DNA of 64,000 bases from Laburnicola sp. R22_1 (taxonomy: Eukaryota; Ascomycota; Dothideomycetes; Pleosporales; Didymosphaeriaceae): contig JACONQ010000001.1 in NCBI GenBank assembly GCA_014281115.1, forward strand, positions 1,178,001-1,242,000, in the 5' to 3' direction. The translations under genes and the position numbers were made by a program. Below the pieces are notes generated by a model, which ran no database searches, had not been told where the DNA came from, and saw nothing but the letters and a program-made list of their open reading frames with translations. Each line of letters opens with the position of its first letter. Position 1 is the stretch's first letter. Shown piece after piece: positions 1 through 9,992 of the stretch.

Positions 1-1
1 A

Positions 2-166
2 CCCCTCCAGGATGGCCTGCGACCGCCGGGGCTGTTGGGCCCACCTACACTGCCGCCCCCAACCTCGGCTTTACCCAGACCACCACCTGGTGCACCGCTA
101 CCCTACCCGGATAGAGATGAACCACCGCCTGTCAACATGTTGAGAAAACCGGAATTCAAGCGATAA
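2..166 (+). CDS. 3' end of a proline-rich protein gene (partial)
   Basis: The first 165 bases are open in one frame and end at TAA (164-166), giving a 54-residue C-terminal tail. It is rich in proline (runs such as PPTLPPP, RPPPGAP, DEPPPV) and ends in a basic segment, NMLRKPEFKR. Another plus-strand frame is also open for part of this stretch, but only this one gives a biased, protein-like composition. The 5' part lies outside the window, so the family cannot be named. Proline-rich tails of this kind occur in cytoskeletal and RNA-processing proteins, but there is no diagnostic motif here. Confidence 0.5.
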   Translation, partial: PLQDGLRPPGLLGPPTLPPPTSALPRPPPGAPLPYPDRDEPPPVNMLRKPEFKR

Positions 167-851
167 AATCATTTTCAATGATTCATGAATTTATGATTAT
201 CCTATCACGACGATGTTAATACCGAAGCTGAACCTTGGCACGAACATCTCGACACACTTCCTTTGTCCTTTATGCGTTTGCGCGTTCTTTAGTCTCGTTC
301 GAATTGCATAGTCTGGTTTTGTTGGCAATGTAGTTACAGATACCCTTCAATTATTACTAGTTTGCGCTTAATATGAAATGTCCGTTTTGTTTTCCATTGC
401 CAACGATCACTTGCCACTTTTGCGTTTGCATGCGCACGTTATTGTGTATGGGGCGGGGGGTGGTTGGTTGTTTCGCCCCCAACGCACGCCTGGTGTCACC
501 TCATACTGTTCATTGCGGAGTAAGCGGTGGGTCTCATTTCTCGTAGGCTTGAGCTTGTCGGTTGAGTGCTCCGCAGTCGGCAACAAAGAATAATAAGAGC
601 TCTTACATGGGCTGGTAACGCGAAGCCTACATCCTCGTCTTGGAGACGACACGGATTTGATTGAGTACGGTGAATTGCCTCGAGATAATTTATATCCATG
701 CAGAGTTTATAGGATTCTGATCTCCTGATAGTGTGAGGTTGTTATGCGCTCTGACATGAAATAGTGGGCCCCACAATGCGATTCCCACATTCCAACTCGA
801 TGGATAGGATTCGCAGCCAAGGTGGCATGCAAAACACTGTCGCGGTGTGGG
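167..851. other. intergenic, no gene seen
   Basis: About 0.7 kb between two convergent genes. The small ORFs on both strands have no biased composition, recognisable motif or splice continuity. A 3' UTR of the upstream gene probably occupies the first part. Confidence 0.6.
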
Positions 852-1439
852 CTAGTCATCGTCCGGCTCCTCATATCCCGCAAACACAAAGCCGAGATCC
901 AGCGTCTGCGCTTGCGCAGCCTCATGGTTGTCTTCATCGCCACCCGTTCGAGCATCTTCGTCCGACTGATCCAGCTCGGAGATTTCGTATGCATGCGTCT
1001 CAGGCATGGAGGCGTATCCGTATCCGGGGTGAACGTACGGGGTTTGGAAACCGTACGATGGATTCCAAAAAGGCGCGTGTGGATCGATACCCGGGGGGAA
1101 GTTTGCGGGTAAGTGGGCGTGGTTGGCGTGATAGGGAGCCGTGTAGGTGTAGTTGAATAAGGGAGGTGTGGAGGTGTTGAAGCTGGGTTGAATGTGTGGG
1201 CTGGAATGGAGAGGGTGGTGTGGGTTGGGTGCTTGGATGTTGGGGGTGTGATGGTCTGGGTGGACGTGGATATGGTTGTGCTTGTTGTAGTGGTGGTGAG
1301 AATGGTGGTGAGGACATGTTCTGGCGCCGCGTCGTTGGTCTGGGTTGTGAGGCGGTAGTGGAAATACCCATTCTTGATCCATGTTGTTGATGTATCGAAT
1401 GCGGTTTATGGGGCTTAATTTGTCGTCGTGGGTTAGCAT
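852..1439 (-). CDS. small His/Pro-rich protein of unknown function
   Basis: A single-exon ORF of 195 residues starting at ATG (1437-1439); a second in-frame ATG at 1380-1382 would give a 176-residue form beginning MDQEWVF. The N-terminal half is a disordered His/Pro/Asn-rich stretch with many HH pairs. The middle is Pro/Tyr-rich (FNYTYTAPYH, YGFQTPYVHPGYGY) and the C-terminal 45 residues are strongly acidic. There is no signal peptide, membrane segment or known domain. The compositional bias is specific to this frame and argues for real coding, but the function is unknown. It sits beside two more low-complexity genes on the same strand. The His-rich part could bind metal, which is only a guess. 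Confidence 0.55.
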   Translation of the reverse strand: MLTHDDKLSPINRIRYINNMDQEWVFPLPPHNPDQRRGARTCPHHHSHHHYNKHNHIHVHPDHHTPNIQAPNPHHPLHSSPHIQPSFNTSTPPLFNYTYTAPYHANHAHLPANFPPGIDPHAPFWNPSYGFQTPYVHPGYGYASMPETHAYEISELDQSDEDARTGGDEDNHEAAQAQTLDLGFVFAGYEEPDDD

Positions 1440-1995
1440 GTTTGTAGATCTTCTTTTGATAAGAGACCGCAGGATGGCGGCTTCGGTGGTGATGGTGGGA
1501 AAGCAATAAGGATAGGCTGGGTGAGGTACGAAATGCAGCTCTTTGGCAAGAAAAGAAGACGCAAGAGTATGGAAGATGATGTGTGAATTCTATGTCGTTG
1601 TCACGTTGTCAAACAGGAGGTAGTTGTACATTGAAGCGGTAATGAATTTGTGTTTGTGTAATCTCGGGACATGACCTAACCATAATCTCTAGCCGCTCAC
1701 TATATACTGTAAATCTTGGGAATATTCAAGCCAGTCATGTATCCGACTGGGCCAGAACGGGTAGGACTGTTTGCTAGGCGGTACACGTCTACAGAGGCAA
1801 TCAAATTAAGATCGCGAAATATTCGGCGTGCAAGTATTTGTTCCAGATGTGATGAAACATGACATGCATACAAAATCATTCACATGCACTAATCTATGAG
1901 CAGTCCGACATTCGGATATGCTCTCATCAATTACCTAGGCAAGACGCGAATGTTTCTAACAACGTGACAACGCATGTGAGAGCCGAAGTAGTACG
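1440..1995. other. intergenic, no gene seen
   Basis: About 0.55 kb of ordinary composition between two minus-strand genes; it would carry the promoter of the His/Pro-rich gene. No ORF with coding character was found. Confidence 0.6.
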
Positions 1996-2418
1996 CTAGT
2001 AATACCCATAATCATCATAGCCGTAGCCGTAGCCGCCGTTCATTCCTCCATATCCGTCGAAACCATAATCGTCGTATCCATATCCTCCATGACCAAAATC
2101 GTCATACCCTCCATATCCAAAATCGTCATATCCTCCGTATCCGAAATCATCATCATATGGCCCATACCCGTAGTCTTCATATCCTCCATGCCCAAAATCT
2201 TCATATCCTGCATACCCATAATCATCGTATCCACCATACCCAAGATCATCGTACCCTCCATACCCGTAATCGTCATGTCCTCCGGGCCCAGAATCATTGT
2301 ACCCTCCATGCCCATAGTCGTCGTACCCGGGACGATGATACTCGAAATCGCATTCTCCTTGCCCGTAATACTCGCCGTGGGCGTCGTGTCCATGCATGCG
2401 GAAATAGTAGCCGACCAT
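1996..2418 (-). CDS. Gly-Tyr-Asp tandem-repeat protein
   Basis: A single exon of 140 residues starting at ATG (2416-2418). From about residue 30 to the end it is made of tandem units of 8-9 residues of the form GGYDDYGY / GGYDDFGH, about twelve of them, with Asp, Gly, Tyr and Phe the dominant residues. The DNA shows the same 24-27 bp periodicity, which also keeps neighbouring frames open; only this frame yields the uniform acidic-aromatic repeat. There is no signal peptide or membrane segment. The composition resembles disordered, phase-separating or prion-like proteins, and also YGGYDD-type proteins described as hypothetical in fungi. The 125-residue gene 1 kb away has related composition and may be a diverged paralogue. 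Function unknown. Confidence 0.65.
   Translation of the reverse strand: MVGYYFRMHGHDAHGEYYGQGECDFEYHRPGYDDYGHGGYNDSGPGGHDDYGYGGYDDLGYGGYDDYGYAGYEDFGHGGYEDYGYGPYDDDFGYGGYDDFGYGGYDDFGHGGYGYDDYGFDGYGGMNGGYGYGYDDYGYY
1999..2330. repeat. 24-27 bp coding minisatellite
   Basis: The DNA of the Gly-Tyr-Asp gene is an imperfect tandem array. On the plus strand each unit reads roughly as a TCGTCATA core followed by TCC(T/G)CC and CATA(T/C)CC, recurring every 24 or 27 bases. Such arrays change length by slippage or unequal exchange, so the copy number is expected to vary between isolates. Confidence 0.7.
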
Positions 2419-3374
2419 TTTGAATGGGTCTGCTTAGTTTTGGTAATGAGAGTGAGATTGGAATTTAAAGCAGTGTGTGTTTTAGTTGCGTTATGTACAG
2501 GAGAGTGTGGTATAGGGAGGAGCAGGGGAGGAAGCGGGGCTTATAAGTATGGCGGGGACTCGCACTGATGGATTTGAAAGTGTTGGCGGCGTTCACGACT
2601 TGCTGATGTATATGTTGTGTTGGATTATGCTACCACGGAACAAGAAGATTTGGCGTTAGGTGTTTTGTGTGATGTAAATTCACTGTTGGCACGTTGATCT
2701 TTCACATGAATAAGCCACTCGCAATTAATTTAGCCATTAAATTCGACTCTATGCCACCGCGTCATAGTTGGCTCTGTCTTTGAATTGCCAATACATGATA
2801 GCTCAGGCGTGATCACTTTGATTCGATATACCAAATCGGATTGGTCAATAATTGAGCTGCATATTGAGAATAAGTGTAATTATCTTCTCAAGGGTACATA
2901 TATGTTCACCATATTGGTTTACAAGTCCTTACCAGTACTAACCACCATGCAAAGAGTCAAAACTAATGACCATATTTGTGCAGTCCTGCTTGACAAAACT
3001 GAGCTTGAAAAATGCGCAGCGCGGCAGCCTGCAAAGAAAGAATGTTACTTTTACCTAACTTGCTTTCAATAAAAGCTGAGGACAATTTTTCCCCCTCTGT
3101 CAACTGCCCAAAAGCTTACAGTTCTACTAAGTCAGTCTTATGATTTCCAAAATGGAGACCATCAACAATATAGTGGACCCTAAGTAGATAATAGCAATAT
3201 GATAAGAATGTGTGATTCAGTATCCTAAGTGCGCGATACTATTGGACTAACCATTTGCCTTTTCTGGAGAATATCAACTCTCTTCGAGAACTAAGTCCAT
3301 AAAGTGAGTAACAACACCCCCTTTTCCAGGCTCTGATCAGCGGACCAGAAAACCTAAGCGGCTATCGAAAGCGA
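2419..3374. other. intergenic, no confident gene
   Basis: Nearly 1 kb with AT-rich patches. A plus-strand ORF from 2785 to 3072 (95 residues) is present but has no motif and ordinary composition, so it is not called. The stretch would hold the promoter of the Gly-Tyr-Asp gene. Confidence 0.5.
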
Positions 3375-3752
3375 TCATAACCCCCTACCATACGGGCCAT
3401 CCCGATACCCACCATATCTGTTCCTATACGGTTCATATTCCCAATAGTCTTCCCCGTACGAATCCCACCCGAAACTATAACCTTCTCTGGAAGGGGCGCA
3501 CCAGCCTGGAAATCCATGCATACCGTACTGCAATGCATTGTCGCCGTCACTATCGCTTTCGTAGCCTAGGTCCTCGTAGCCAAAATCCTCATCGGGCTCG
3601 TACGTACGGGGCCAACGAGATATACCCCGGGAATACCTCCCGTCATACCCTTCGCCTTCCAGGTCAGAATCGCCCTCGTCGTTGAAACTATCATAATAAC
3701 CATAGTAGCCATACGGATTGTTCAGCGGGTTGTCGTCGTCCATTTCGGGCAA
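3375..3752 (-). CDS. small acidic Tyr/Gly-rich protein
   Basis: A single exon of 125 residues starting at ATG (3750-3752). Composition is strongly biased: Tyr-Gly pairs near the N-terminus (YGYYGYYD), acidic stretches in the middle (DEGDSDLEGEG, DEDFGYEDLGY) and an Arg/Gly/Tyr tail (YRNRYGGYRDGPYGRG). There is no signal peptide, membrane segment or repeat as regular as in the neighbour at 1996-2418, but the GY(E/D)D-type motifs suggest common ancestry or convergent selection for the same biophysical properties. Function unknown; probably intrinsically disordered. Confidence 0.55.
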   Translation of the reverse strand: MPEMDDDNPLNNPYGYYGYYDSFNDEGDSDLEGEGYDGRYSRGISRWPRTYEPDEDFGYEDLGYESDSDGDNALQYGMHGFPGWCAPSREGYSFGWDSYGEDYWEYEPYRNRYGGYRDGPYGRGL

Positions 3753-4775
3753 AGTTGCTTCTGTGGATTTTTCGAATAAGGCGGTAGGCTTTTTTTCAGT
3801 TTTTGAGTAGACTTATACGCGGCTTTTGTAGATTTGATGTAGACAGTTGTACTGGACATACACTTCTATATGTATAGAAGTGGCTGCCGAGTGGATTGGG
3901 GACAGGTCTTCATGACGTCGACAATGCTGACGATGCTGGTGGCGTTGATAATGTGTTGGTGCATTTCATTAATGTTAAATAAAAAGTTAAAGATGAATGT
4001 AGCATTTATAAAGACTAATAATTATACGATATACGATTACTATGGCCGGCTGACGTCCCTCTTGGTGAGAATAGCCTAATGAAAACGAATAAAATAAATA
4101 AATACTAATAAGCGTCAAACTCTGCCGTGGCCTTGGGAACTCCACGAGAACGACGAATGGCAAAAGTATTGAAGGAATACCTAGGTAAGATCGCTTTGGA
4201 GCACTCTCACTGTGCGTCGGCGTATTCATACATGCCCCAGGACCTAGCGAGGTACCTCAGGTATTCTAGTATCGAAATGTGAGCTTACATAGGCTGACGT
4301 GTTAGTCATGCTCCGTGCATGGACAATTGTAATGATCTAACGAAGAAGATGTCCCAATATCAGAAAAACAACTCTCAACATCGTACATTCCCGAATTACT
4401 TACACTATCCTGTATAATTGACAACGCTCGAATTCACTAACGAAAAAGACTAAAAGATGGCAAGCTAACTCTGGACCAAGCATAAACTAAAAGAGGAGAA
4501 GAGTGTATAAAGGAATTTTCCTCGAATGACGCGAAAAATCAAATATGATTACAAGAGCCACGACGCGAACCCTATCTACAGCACTAGGATAAAAGTCCGA
4601 GTACCATGGGTTACCCCGCGGATAAGCAATACCAGGGCCATCTCTACTCAACCTTTGTCCTGCGGCTGTAGTAACCAGATCTAACCCATGAAAATCCGAA
4701 GAGTAGCAAATGACGAGTGCAATCGGTGGTAGAAAAATTTGACACGGAAGGCCGCTCGGCGTTCAAGTTCCAGTA
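3753..4775. other. intergenic with one dispersed repeat copy
   Basis: About 1 kb without a supported gene. It contains one arm (near 4041-4090) of a dispersed inverted repeat described separately. It is the promoter side of the acidic Tyr-rich gene and the 3' flank of the secreted-protein gene. Confidence 0.55.
4041..4090 (-). repeat. dispersed repeat, copy 1 (inverted)
   Basis: Read on the minus strand, this segment aligns without gaps to 6363-6412 on the plus strand. The best core is the shared AGAGGGACGTCAGCC, with about four-fifths identity over the surrounding 40 bases. The copies are 2.3 kb apart in opposite orientation and flank the secreted-protein gene. Probably remnants of a small mobile or foldback element. 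Confidence 0.55.
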
Positions 4776-5786
4776 CTAGACCAGTGCAATAACTACAGCA
4801 CCGCAGAGTGCCAGCATGAGTGCCGCCAGTGACGCCAGCGACAACCCCACTTTCGAAGCAGACGACGATGGCACCTCCAGAGGCTGCAAACTGCCATTGT
4901 TCACATGTCTCCCTGATGTCAGACATATCATGTGCGCTTTAGCCCAGGGTAACGCGTTGTGGTCGGCCATGTGAAGCGTCGTGATTATTGGTTCTATGGT
5001 AGTCGTCAAGTTGTTGTAAGCTCCAAGATCGGTCGAGTTGTATGCCGATGCACCCCAGGTCCGGACAACGAATGAGGACGTGTTTTTCAAACATTGAGAA
5101 CTGTTTAGCGTGGAACTCGCCCAGACTGTAGGCATAAATGAGCAAATAAACATTGTGAAGAGGGGAGGCGACTTACGGAAAGGCTCCAGCCACACGGCTG
5201 AAGCAAAGTCGTCCTTGCATTTTGTGGCAGTTCTGTTGTCTTTAAGAACGACTAGTCCTTTGCATAGCGCATCTTCGTCTACTTCCTGCGCAGGATTCTT
5301 TTTATGCTCCTTTTGGTACTTTATCCCGAGGTATTTCGCCTTGAACTCGGCTTCCGAAAGTAAGGCATTCCGGCACTCATCACTGATGAAGCCCGTGCAG
5401 TCACCCTTCAAATCACCTTGACCTTTCGCAACCTTCTCATGCATCGCGCCGTGAATAATAAGGCCACAACCGACGTACCTATCTTGATAAAACAGGCCTG
5501 GGGAAGGTGGAGGGTCGATGCTGAGGCTGAGTACCTGACGTATATTTGTGGTGCCATTCTGCAAGCGGCTAGGAGACAGGGTGTCGAGTTGCCACGTCCA
5601 GTGACCTGTCCCGTTGCTGTATGGTTCTTCGGGTGTACGGAATGGGTCGTCGATGCGAATTTGGTCTGTAGCATTGGTGTAAAGTTCATAGTCCCTCGAA
5701 CCACAGTATACCTGAACTGTGGGGGTGACTAGAAGAAGTGATATGAAGAATATGCATGTGCAAAGGGGACGTGTGAAGCGCTTCAT
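4776..5786 (-). CDS. secreted GPI-anchored-type protein of unknown function
   Basis: The model has two exons, 5177-5786 and 4776-5125, with a 51-nt intron (5126-5176, GTAAGT...TACAG). The intron length is a multiple of three, so the uninterrupted ORF also reads through; spliced, the protein has 319 residues. A signal peptide is evident (MKRFTRPLC followed by a hydrophobic stretch to about residue 24). There are at least seven Asn-x-Ser/Thr sites and about ten cysteines in the mature part, and a hydrophobic C-terminal tail after a Ser-rich linker, as expected for GPI attachment. No enzyme motif is recognised. It is probably a cell-surface protein, and its place in a block of unrecognised genes makes it a candidate lineage-specific surface or effector-like protein. 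Confidence 0.7.
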   Translation of the reverse strand: MKRFTRPLCTCIFFISLLLVTPTVQVYCGSRDYELYTNATDQIRIDDPFRTPEEPYSNGTGHWTWQLDTLSPSRLQNGTTNIRQVLSLSIDPPPSPGLFYQDRYVGCGLIIHGAMHEKVAKGQGDLKGDCTGFISDECRNALLSEAEFKAKYLGIKYQKEHKKNPAQEVDEDALCKGLVVLKDNRTATKCKDDFASAVWLEPFRKSPPLFTMFICSFMPTVWASSTLNSSQCLKNTSSFVVRTWGASAYNSTDLGAYNNLTTTIEPIITTLHMADHNALPWAKAHMICLTSGRHVNNGSLQPLEVPSSSASKVGLSLASLAALMLALCGAVVIALV

Positions 5787-6711
5787 GATTGTTATTCGAT
5801 GCTTGCGCCTTGGCAGATTGTGAATACGGAGATGTGGCGCGTGGCCTGGGGGTACGTATGAGTGTGGTTGCTTTTTGTTGCGCTGTTTAAGAAGATTGAA
5901 AGGAACATTAAGATCTTATAGAGTTTCTTTGATTGCACATGTGAAGAAGAATGCGTGATCCGGCGCGGTTGCCAGCAGGCATATCACATATTTGAAGCTT
6001 GGCCTCGTAATCTTCACAGTAATCATCAATATTGAATAAGCAATCATACCGGCTGGGCGCTGCCCCAGTACAACATATGCTATCACTCACTTTCCAGGGT
6101 TTATCTGACAATGGAACACCTTGATTGTTGTAGGCTCGCAAATAATCATTGGATTGAAACCTTGCAATTGTATTTTGGTCAAACTTAGCAGCACCGAGAC
6201 ATTAGTCAATTATTTCATTGTTTGCCAAACATGTTTGTGACTATATCCGAGACTACGTCTGCTAACACTGAGACGGATGTAATCAGATTGCCTTATATTG
6301 TGTCTTCCACTCATGTGCACTTCCGCAACACCTCAGCACTTTGGTTATGTTTTTTTTTGTTTGTTTTCGCTTGGCGATTCTTACCGAGAGGGACGTCAGC
6401 CCGCCGTCATACTTTCGATTATATATATTCACAATACACAATGCCCATTACACAATGCTCGGGTTCTTGCATACAGTCTAGTCAGTCTTGCTGTTATCGG
6501 AACGAAGCTAATACACAACGTGAACTTTGGACGATCTCAAATCAGGGAAGAGAAGAATTACAACATATATAATCATAACTTTCGCACCTAATAATGATTC
6601 AATAAACGATCCACAACCACCCGGACACCAAATATACAGAGAGGATCACCAACAGCTTAAAAACATCAACTTCTCAGGAAGAAGTATCGTTCAAGTCGCC
6701 TACATAAAAGT
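5787..6711. other. divergent intergenic region with repeat copy 2
   Basis: About 0.9 kb between the divergently transcribed secreted-protein gene and the AAA ATPase gene, so it should contain both promoters. No ORF here has coding character. Its middle carries the second arm of the dispersed repeat (6363-6412). Confidence 0.6.
6363..6412 (+). repeat. dispersed repeat, copy 2
   Basis: Plus-strand partner of the copy at 4041-4090, sharing the AGAGGGACGTCAGCC core. The mismatches between copies are scattered and mainly transitions. Confidence 0.55.
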
Positions 6712-8862
6712 ATGACTGGACGTGGACGTGGACGTGGCCATGGGGCCTATCAGCACAGTGGTGGGGACCCAGACTCCTCCTGGAATCAGTCGAGCAACAA
6801 TAATTCAACTGATGAGGGGAATCCCAATTCTCTCGAATCGCCGAAAAATCCACTTTCTTGGTGGATCGGCTTTCTGAGCGCAGGGAAAGAAAACTGGGTG
6901 AAGCCCTATATTGAATCGCCCTTTTTCGAACAATTCCGTTCCAGCACTAGGGGCCGTACCGGGTTAGATCTGAAGTTGATCGTCAACCTCTACTTTCTCT
7001 TCAACGCTGGTAAAAATTATCTCCCACCGGTTTTGGAGTCCATCAAGGGCACTGTCTCCAGCTCTGTTGAGATCTCGATGCAACCCAACGATGTAGGTCG
7101 CCCGGTTATGGAATTCATATCGAAACAGCCTAAAAGTCAAACCACTTCTTGGCTATTCCTGGGGACTCAGCACGAGATACTCGAGGGATCCGAGAATTCC
7201 AATGGAGAACGGACGGTGGAGCAGAAAGGATCGTCTTGGCGTTTTTTCTGGTACAACGGGACCTTGTTCTATCTGGAAACGTATGATCGAGATCCCAACG
7301 ACAGTTACAGCTATCCTTCTTCCGGTCGTCTGATATTGCATTGTCTTGGACGCAGCACTCAGCCAATTCACAACCTGGTCAGCCATTGCCAGAAGGAGGT
7401 AAAATTGAGCGGACAACTCGATGTCATTGAGATGACGGTTGAAAACTATAGACAAGCTTATCCGATGAAACGGCCCAAGCGGCCTCTATCTACGATCGAC
7501 ATTGATCCGACTCTGCTGTCAGACATACAAATGGACGTCGAGAGGTTTTTCCACCCAGGGTCGGAACGGTTCTATCGAGACACGGGTACCCCATATCGTA
7601 GAGGTATCCTTCTTTACGGTCCACCGGGTACGGGCAAGACGTCTCTGGCCCATGCACTTGCGTCGAACTTGGAGAAGCCGCTAGTCACCATAACTCTGAA
7701 CGGTATGGATGACAATGACCTCCAGGAAGCTTTCAAGAAGATCCCCAAAGGTGCTATCGTACTCATAGAAGACCTGGATTGCGCCGGCGTATCGCGTCGA
7801 GACCAAGCAAAGCCTCCGGGTACTAAGGGGACTGCTCATTCGACGTCCTCTGGCATTAACGAGACTGCTAGCTCGACGCCCACTGATACCAGGGATAGTC
7901 AGATCAGTAAGCATAAGACGCCGGTGCCAGGCGCGAAGGTACAGAAGGTTCTGACGTTGAGTGGTCTGCTCAATGTGATTGACGGAGTATCTGCAATGGA
8001 ACATCGGCTACTGATAGTGACCGCTAATGGCCCACGCTCATTGGATCCCGCTCTTATCCGTTCAGGTAGGATTGACTGTAACTTCAAGATTGGCTACGCC
8101 AATAAGCTCACCGCAGAATTGACTTTTAAGCGCATCTACGGCCAAGATGAGTGTAGAATCTATACCTTAGAAGCGATTGACCGTATGGCTAGGGCTTTTC
8201 GGGACCAATTCCCTAAGAATATCGATATAAATACGGCCAAACTCGCAAACTACTGCATGAATTGGCGTGGCCAGCCTAGAAGAGCGGTGACAGAGTTCCC
8301 GGAATGGTTGCGCCGGTTGAGGACGGGAGAAGATGAGTTCACTTATGACATTAACGATGTCGTTAGTGATACGTCTCAGCTTGGTGAGCTTAACATTCCA
8401 GAGGATTACGATCAGAATTTGCTGAGAATGACTCCTACAGACTACGCTATGCCTTCTAAGGAGCCACAGAATGCGCCGATCGATGAGAAAACATACCGCT
8501 CATGGTTGGGTTTCTTCCGAACTTCCAAAGTTGGAGAAACATCAGATGAGCCTGTTGATTCTGAACTCCGCCAACTGCTGGTTAGCTCGGCAGGATCTGA
8601 CGACACTAACCAGCGACAATCTTCCCTCCAAGTCTCCCCATTCGACCTGCGCACTCAGCATCCCCTCATTAACCCCAGCGAAACCCTATCAGGAGGTAGG
8701 TCGCCCGCCGAGAATCACCAGGGCCGTTGGACTCAAGAGCAGATTGAGGATCTGCTGACTGGAGATGGTGATGGTGTGCTGACTGGGGGTGGTGATGATG
8801 TGCTGCAGAACTTGACGGAATCGGATCATCCTCTTCGTCCTTCTTTCTCGCATCCGCCCTAG
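6712..8862 (+). CDS. BCS1-like AAA ATPase
   Basis: One uninterrupted exon of 716 residues. After an Arg-Gly-rich start and a disordered segment, residues about 80-260 match the BCS1 N-terminal region. The AAA module follows: Walker A GPPGTGKTS near residue 304, Walker B IVLIEDLD near 350, and LDPALIRSGRID near 443, containing the conserved arginines of this family. True Bcs1 is a mitochondrial inner-membrane translocase that inserts the Rieske protein into complex III; filamentous fungi have many BCS1-like paralogues of unknown role. Against Bcs1 (about 450 residues) this one is long, with an insert of about 50 Ser/Thr-rich residues between Walker B and the next conserved motif and a 200-residue disordered tail with a small TGDGDGVL/TGGGDDVL repeat. 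I infer a paralogue, not the Rieske chaperone. Confidence 0.85.
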   Translation: MTGRGRGRGHGAYQHSGGDPDSSWNQSSNNNSTDEGNPNSLESPKNPLSWWIGFLSAGKENWVKPYIESPFFEQFRSSTRGRTGLDLKLIVNLYFLFNAGKNYLPPVLESIKGTVSSSVEISMQPNDVGRPVMEFISKQPKSQTTSWLFLGTQHEILEGSENSNGERTVEQKGSSWRFFWYNGTLFYLETYDRDPNDSYSYPSSGRLILHCLGRSTQPIHNLVSHCQKEVKLSGQLDVIEMTVENYRQAYPMKRPKRPLSTIDIDPTLLSDIQMDVERFFHPGSERFYRDTGTPYRRGILLYGPPGTGKTSLAHALASNLEKPLVTITLNGMDDNDLQEAFKKIPKGAIVLIEDLDCAGVSRRDQAKPPGTKGTAHSTSSGINETASSTPTDTRDSQISKHKTPVPGAKVQKVLTLSGLLNVIDGVSAMEHRLLIVTANGPRSLDPALIRSGRIDCNFKIGYANKLTAELTFKRIYGQDECRIYTLEAIDRMARAFRDQFPKNIDINTAKLANYCMNWRGQPRRAVTEFPEWLRRLRTGEDEFTYDINDVVSDTSQLGELNIPEDYDQNLLRMTPTDYAMPSKEPQNAPIDEKTYRSWLGFFRTSKVGETSDEPVDSELRQLLVSSAGSDDTNQRQSSLQVSPFDLRTQHPLINPSETLSGGRSPAENHQGRWTQEQIEDLLTGDGDGVLTGGGDDVLQNLTESDHPLRPSFSHPP

Positions 8863-9992
8863 TCCTCATCAATGCAGTCGGGTCCACGACGACCTTCGTC
8901 TCCTCCGATAGAGACACTAACGCTAATTCACGAGGATCCTCTTCTCCAGGAGGATCCTGAAGAGCGTGACTACTCATTGGAGATGATCTTTTCCAGCTTC
9001 GTCGTATTGTTAGACGCTGAGACAGCGGAGGCGGAATCGGAACTGTTCTATGATTGTTTGGAATGGCAGACGCTTAGACAATGAAGGCGGACATGTTCTC
9101 TCGAACAGCTGCGAGCAGGCGCTACGACGGCACAGGTCTCGAGCTCGTGTCTAGCAGCGGCGCGGACAAAGAGTCCTTTAATGTCGAGAAGTGAACTTGG
9201 TCGGTCACTTCCTGGCTGCAAAGTCGAACCGTCGAGGGCTCGTCTTTGTGGTATCTGGAGGTACAGCTAGAGGGCCAAAGTCTGCATACATTCGGTCTTT
9301 GTATCGCTTACACTGGGGTAACACACAGTACGCAGATATTTATCGTAGTTTGCATTCCTTTAGGTAAATGTTTAGTTACCGAAGGCTTAATCTGACTTTG
9401 ATAAGATTGTTAAGAGCCCATCGCGAGTTGAGGTGAACCTTGAAGAAATTACATAGCGTCGACGTGTACGTCATAAAAAGGCGAGGAAAGCTTGTTTGAG
9501 CTCTTTTCTTGCATGAATAAAAATATGCTCAGTACCTACGGGATTGTTCATCCGTGTTATGAGAGTGCAGCACATGAGGTTGTGATTTGAGAAGCGCTTC
9601 CGATTCGCAACACGCTACGCCAGATCGGTCGCCAACGCCGCTCTCTCACACCCTGTGTCTCCACACCCTGTGTCTCAGAAGTTCATCCGGCCACCATTAT
9701 TCTCAAAGCTCACCATTGACACCTTCCCAGGCTAGCCATTCGCCTACCCTAAGTGGCAGCCGAACTTGTCTGCCTCGGACACCTGCAGTGCCTGGCCTTC
9801 GTTCCTTCCCCATGCTATGCGCGAAGCCCATGCAGCCGGCTGGCCCGGAAGACGCAATGTCCTCTTGATGCCATGACCTGCCGGGAATTCAGGCATTGCC
9901 CCGCCTCACTCCTCTTCTTGCATTCTATCTTGCCCATATTGTTGCTTTCTGTTCCTCGCTGGCGCGAGTGAATGTACGATCGTTATTGAGCA
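8863..9992. other. intergenic, no gene seen
   Basis: About 1.1 kb between two plus-strand genes. A 70-residue ORF just after the ATPase stop (8872-9084) has no motif and no splice signal joining it to the upstream gene. The rest would be 3' UTR and the promoter of the next secreted-protein gene. Confidence 0.55.

Noticed and set aside
2040..2568. Alternative frames of the Gly-Tyr-Asp repeat (117 and 159 codons)
   Set aside because: They stay open because the repeat length is a multiple of three; their Met/Ile-rich products have no coherent composition beyond the repeat.
8872..9084. 70-codon ORF just after the AAA ATPase
   Set aside because: Considered as an extra exon or small gene, but no donor/acceptor pair joins it and it has no motif.
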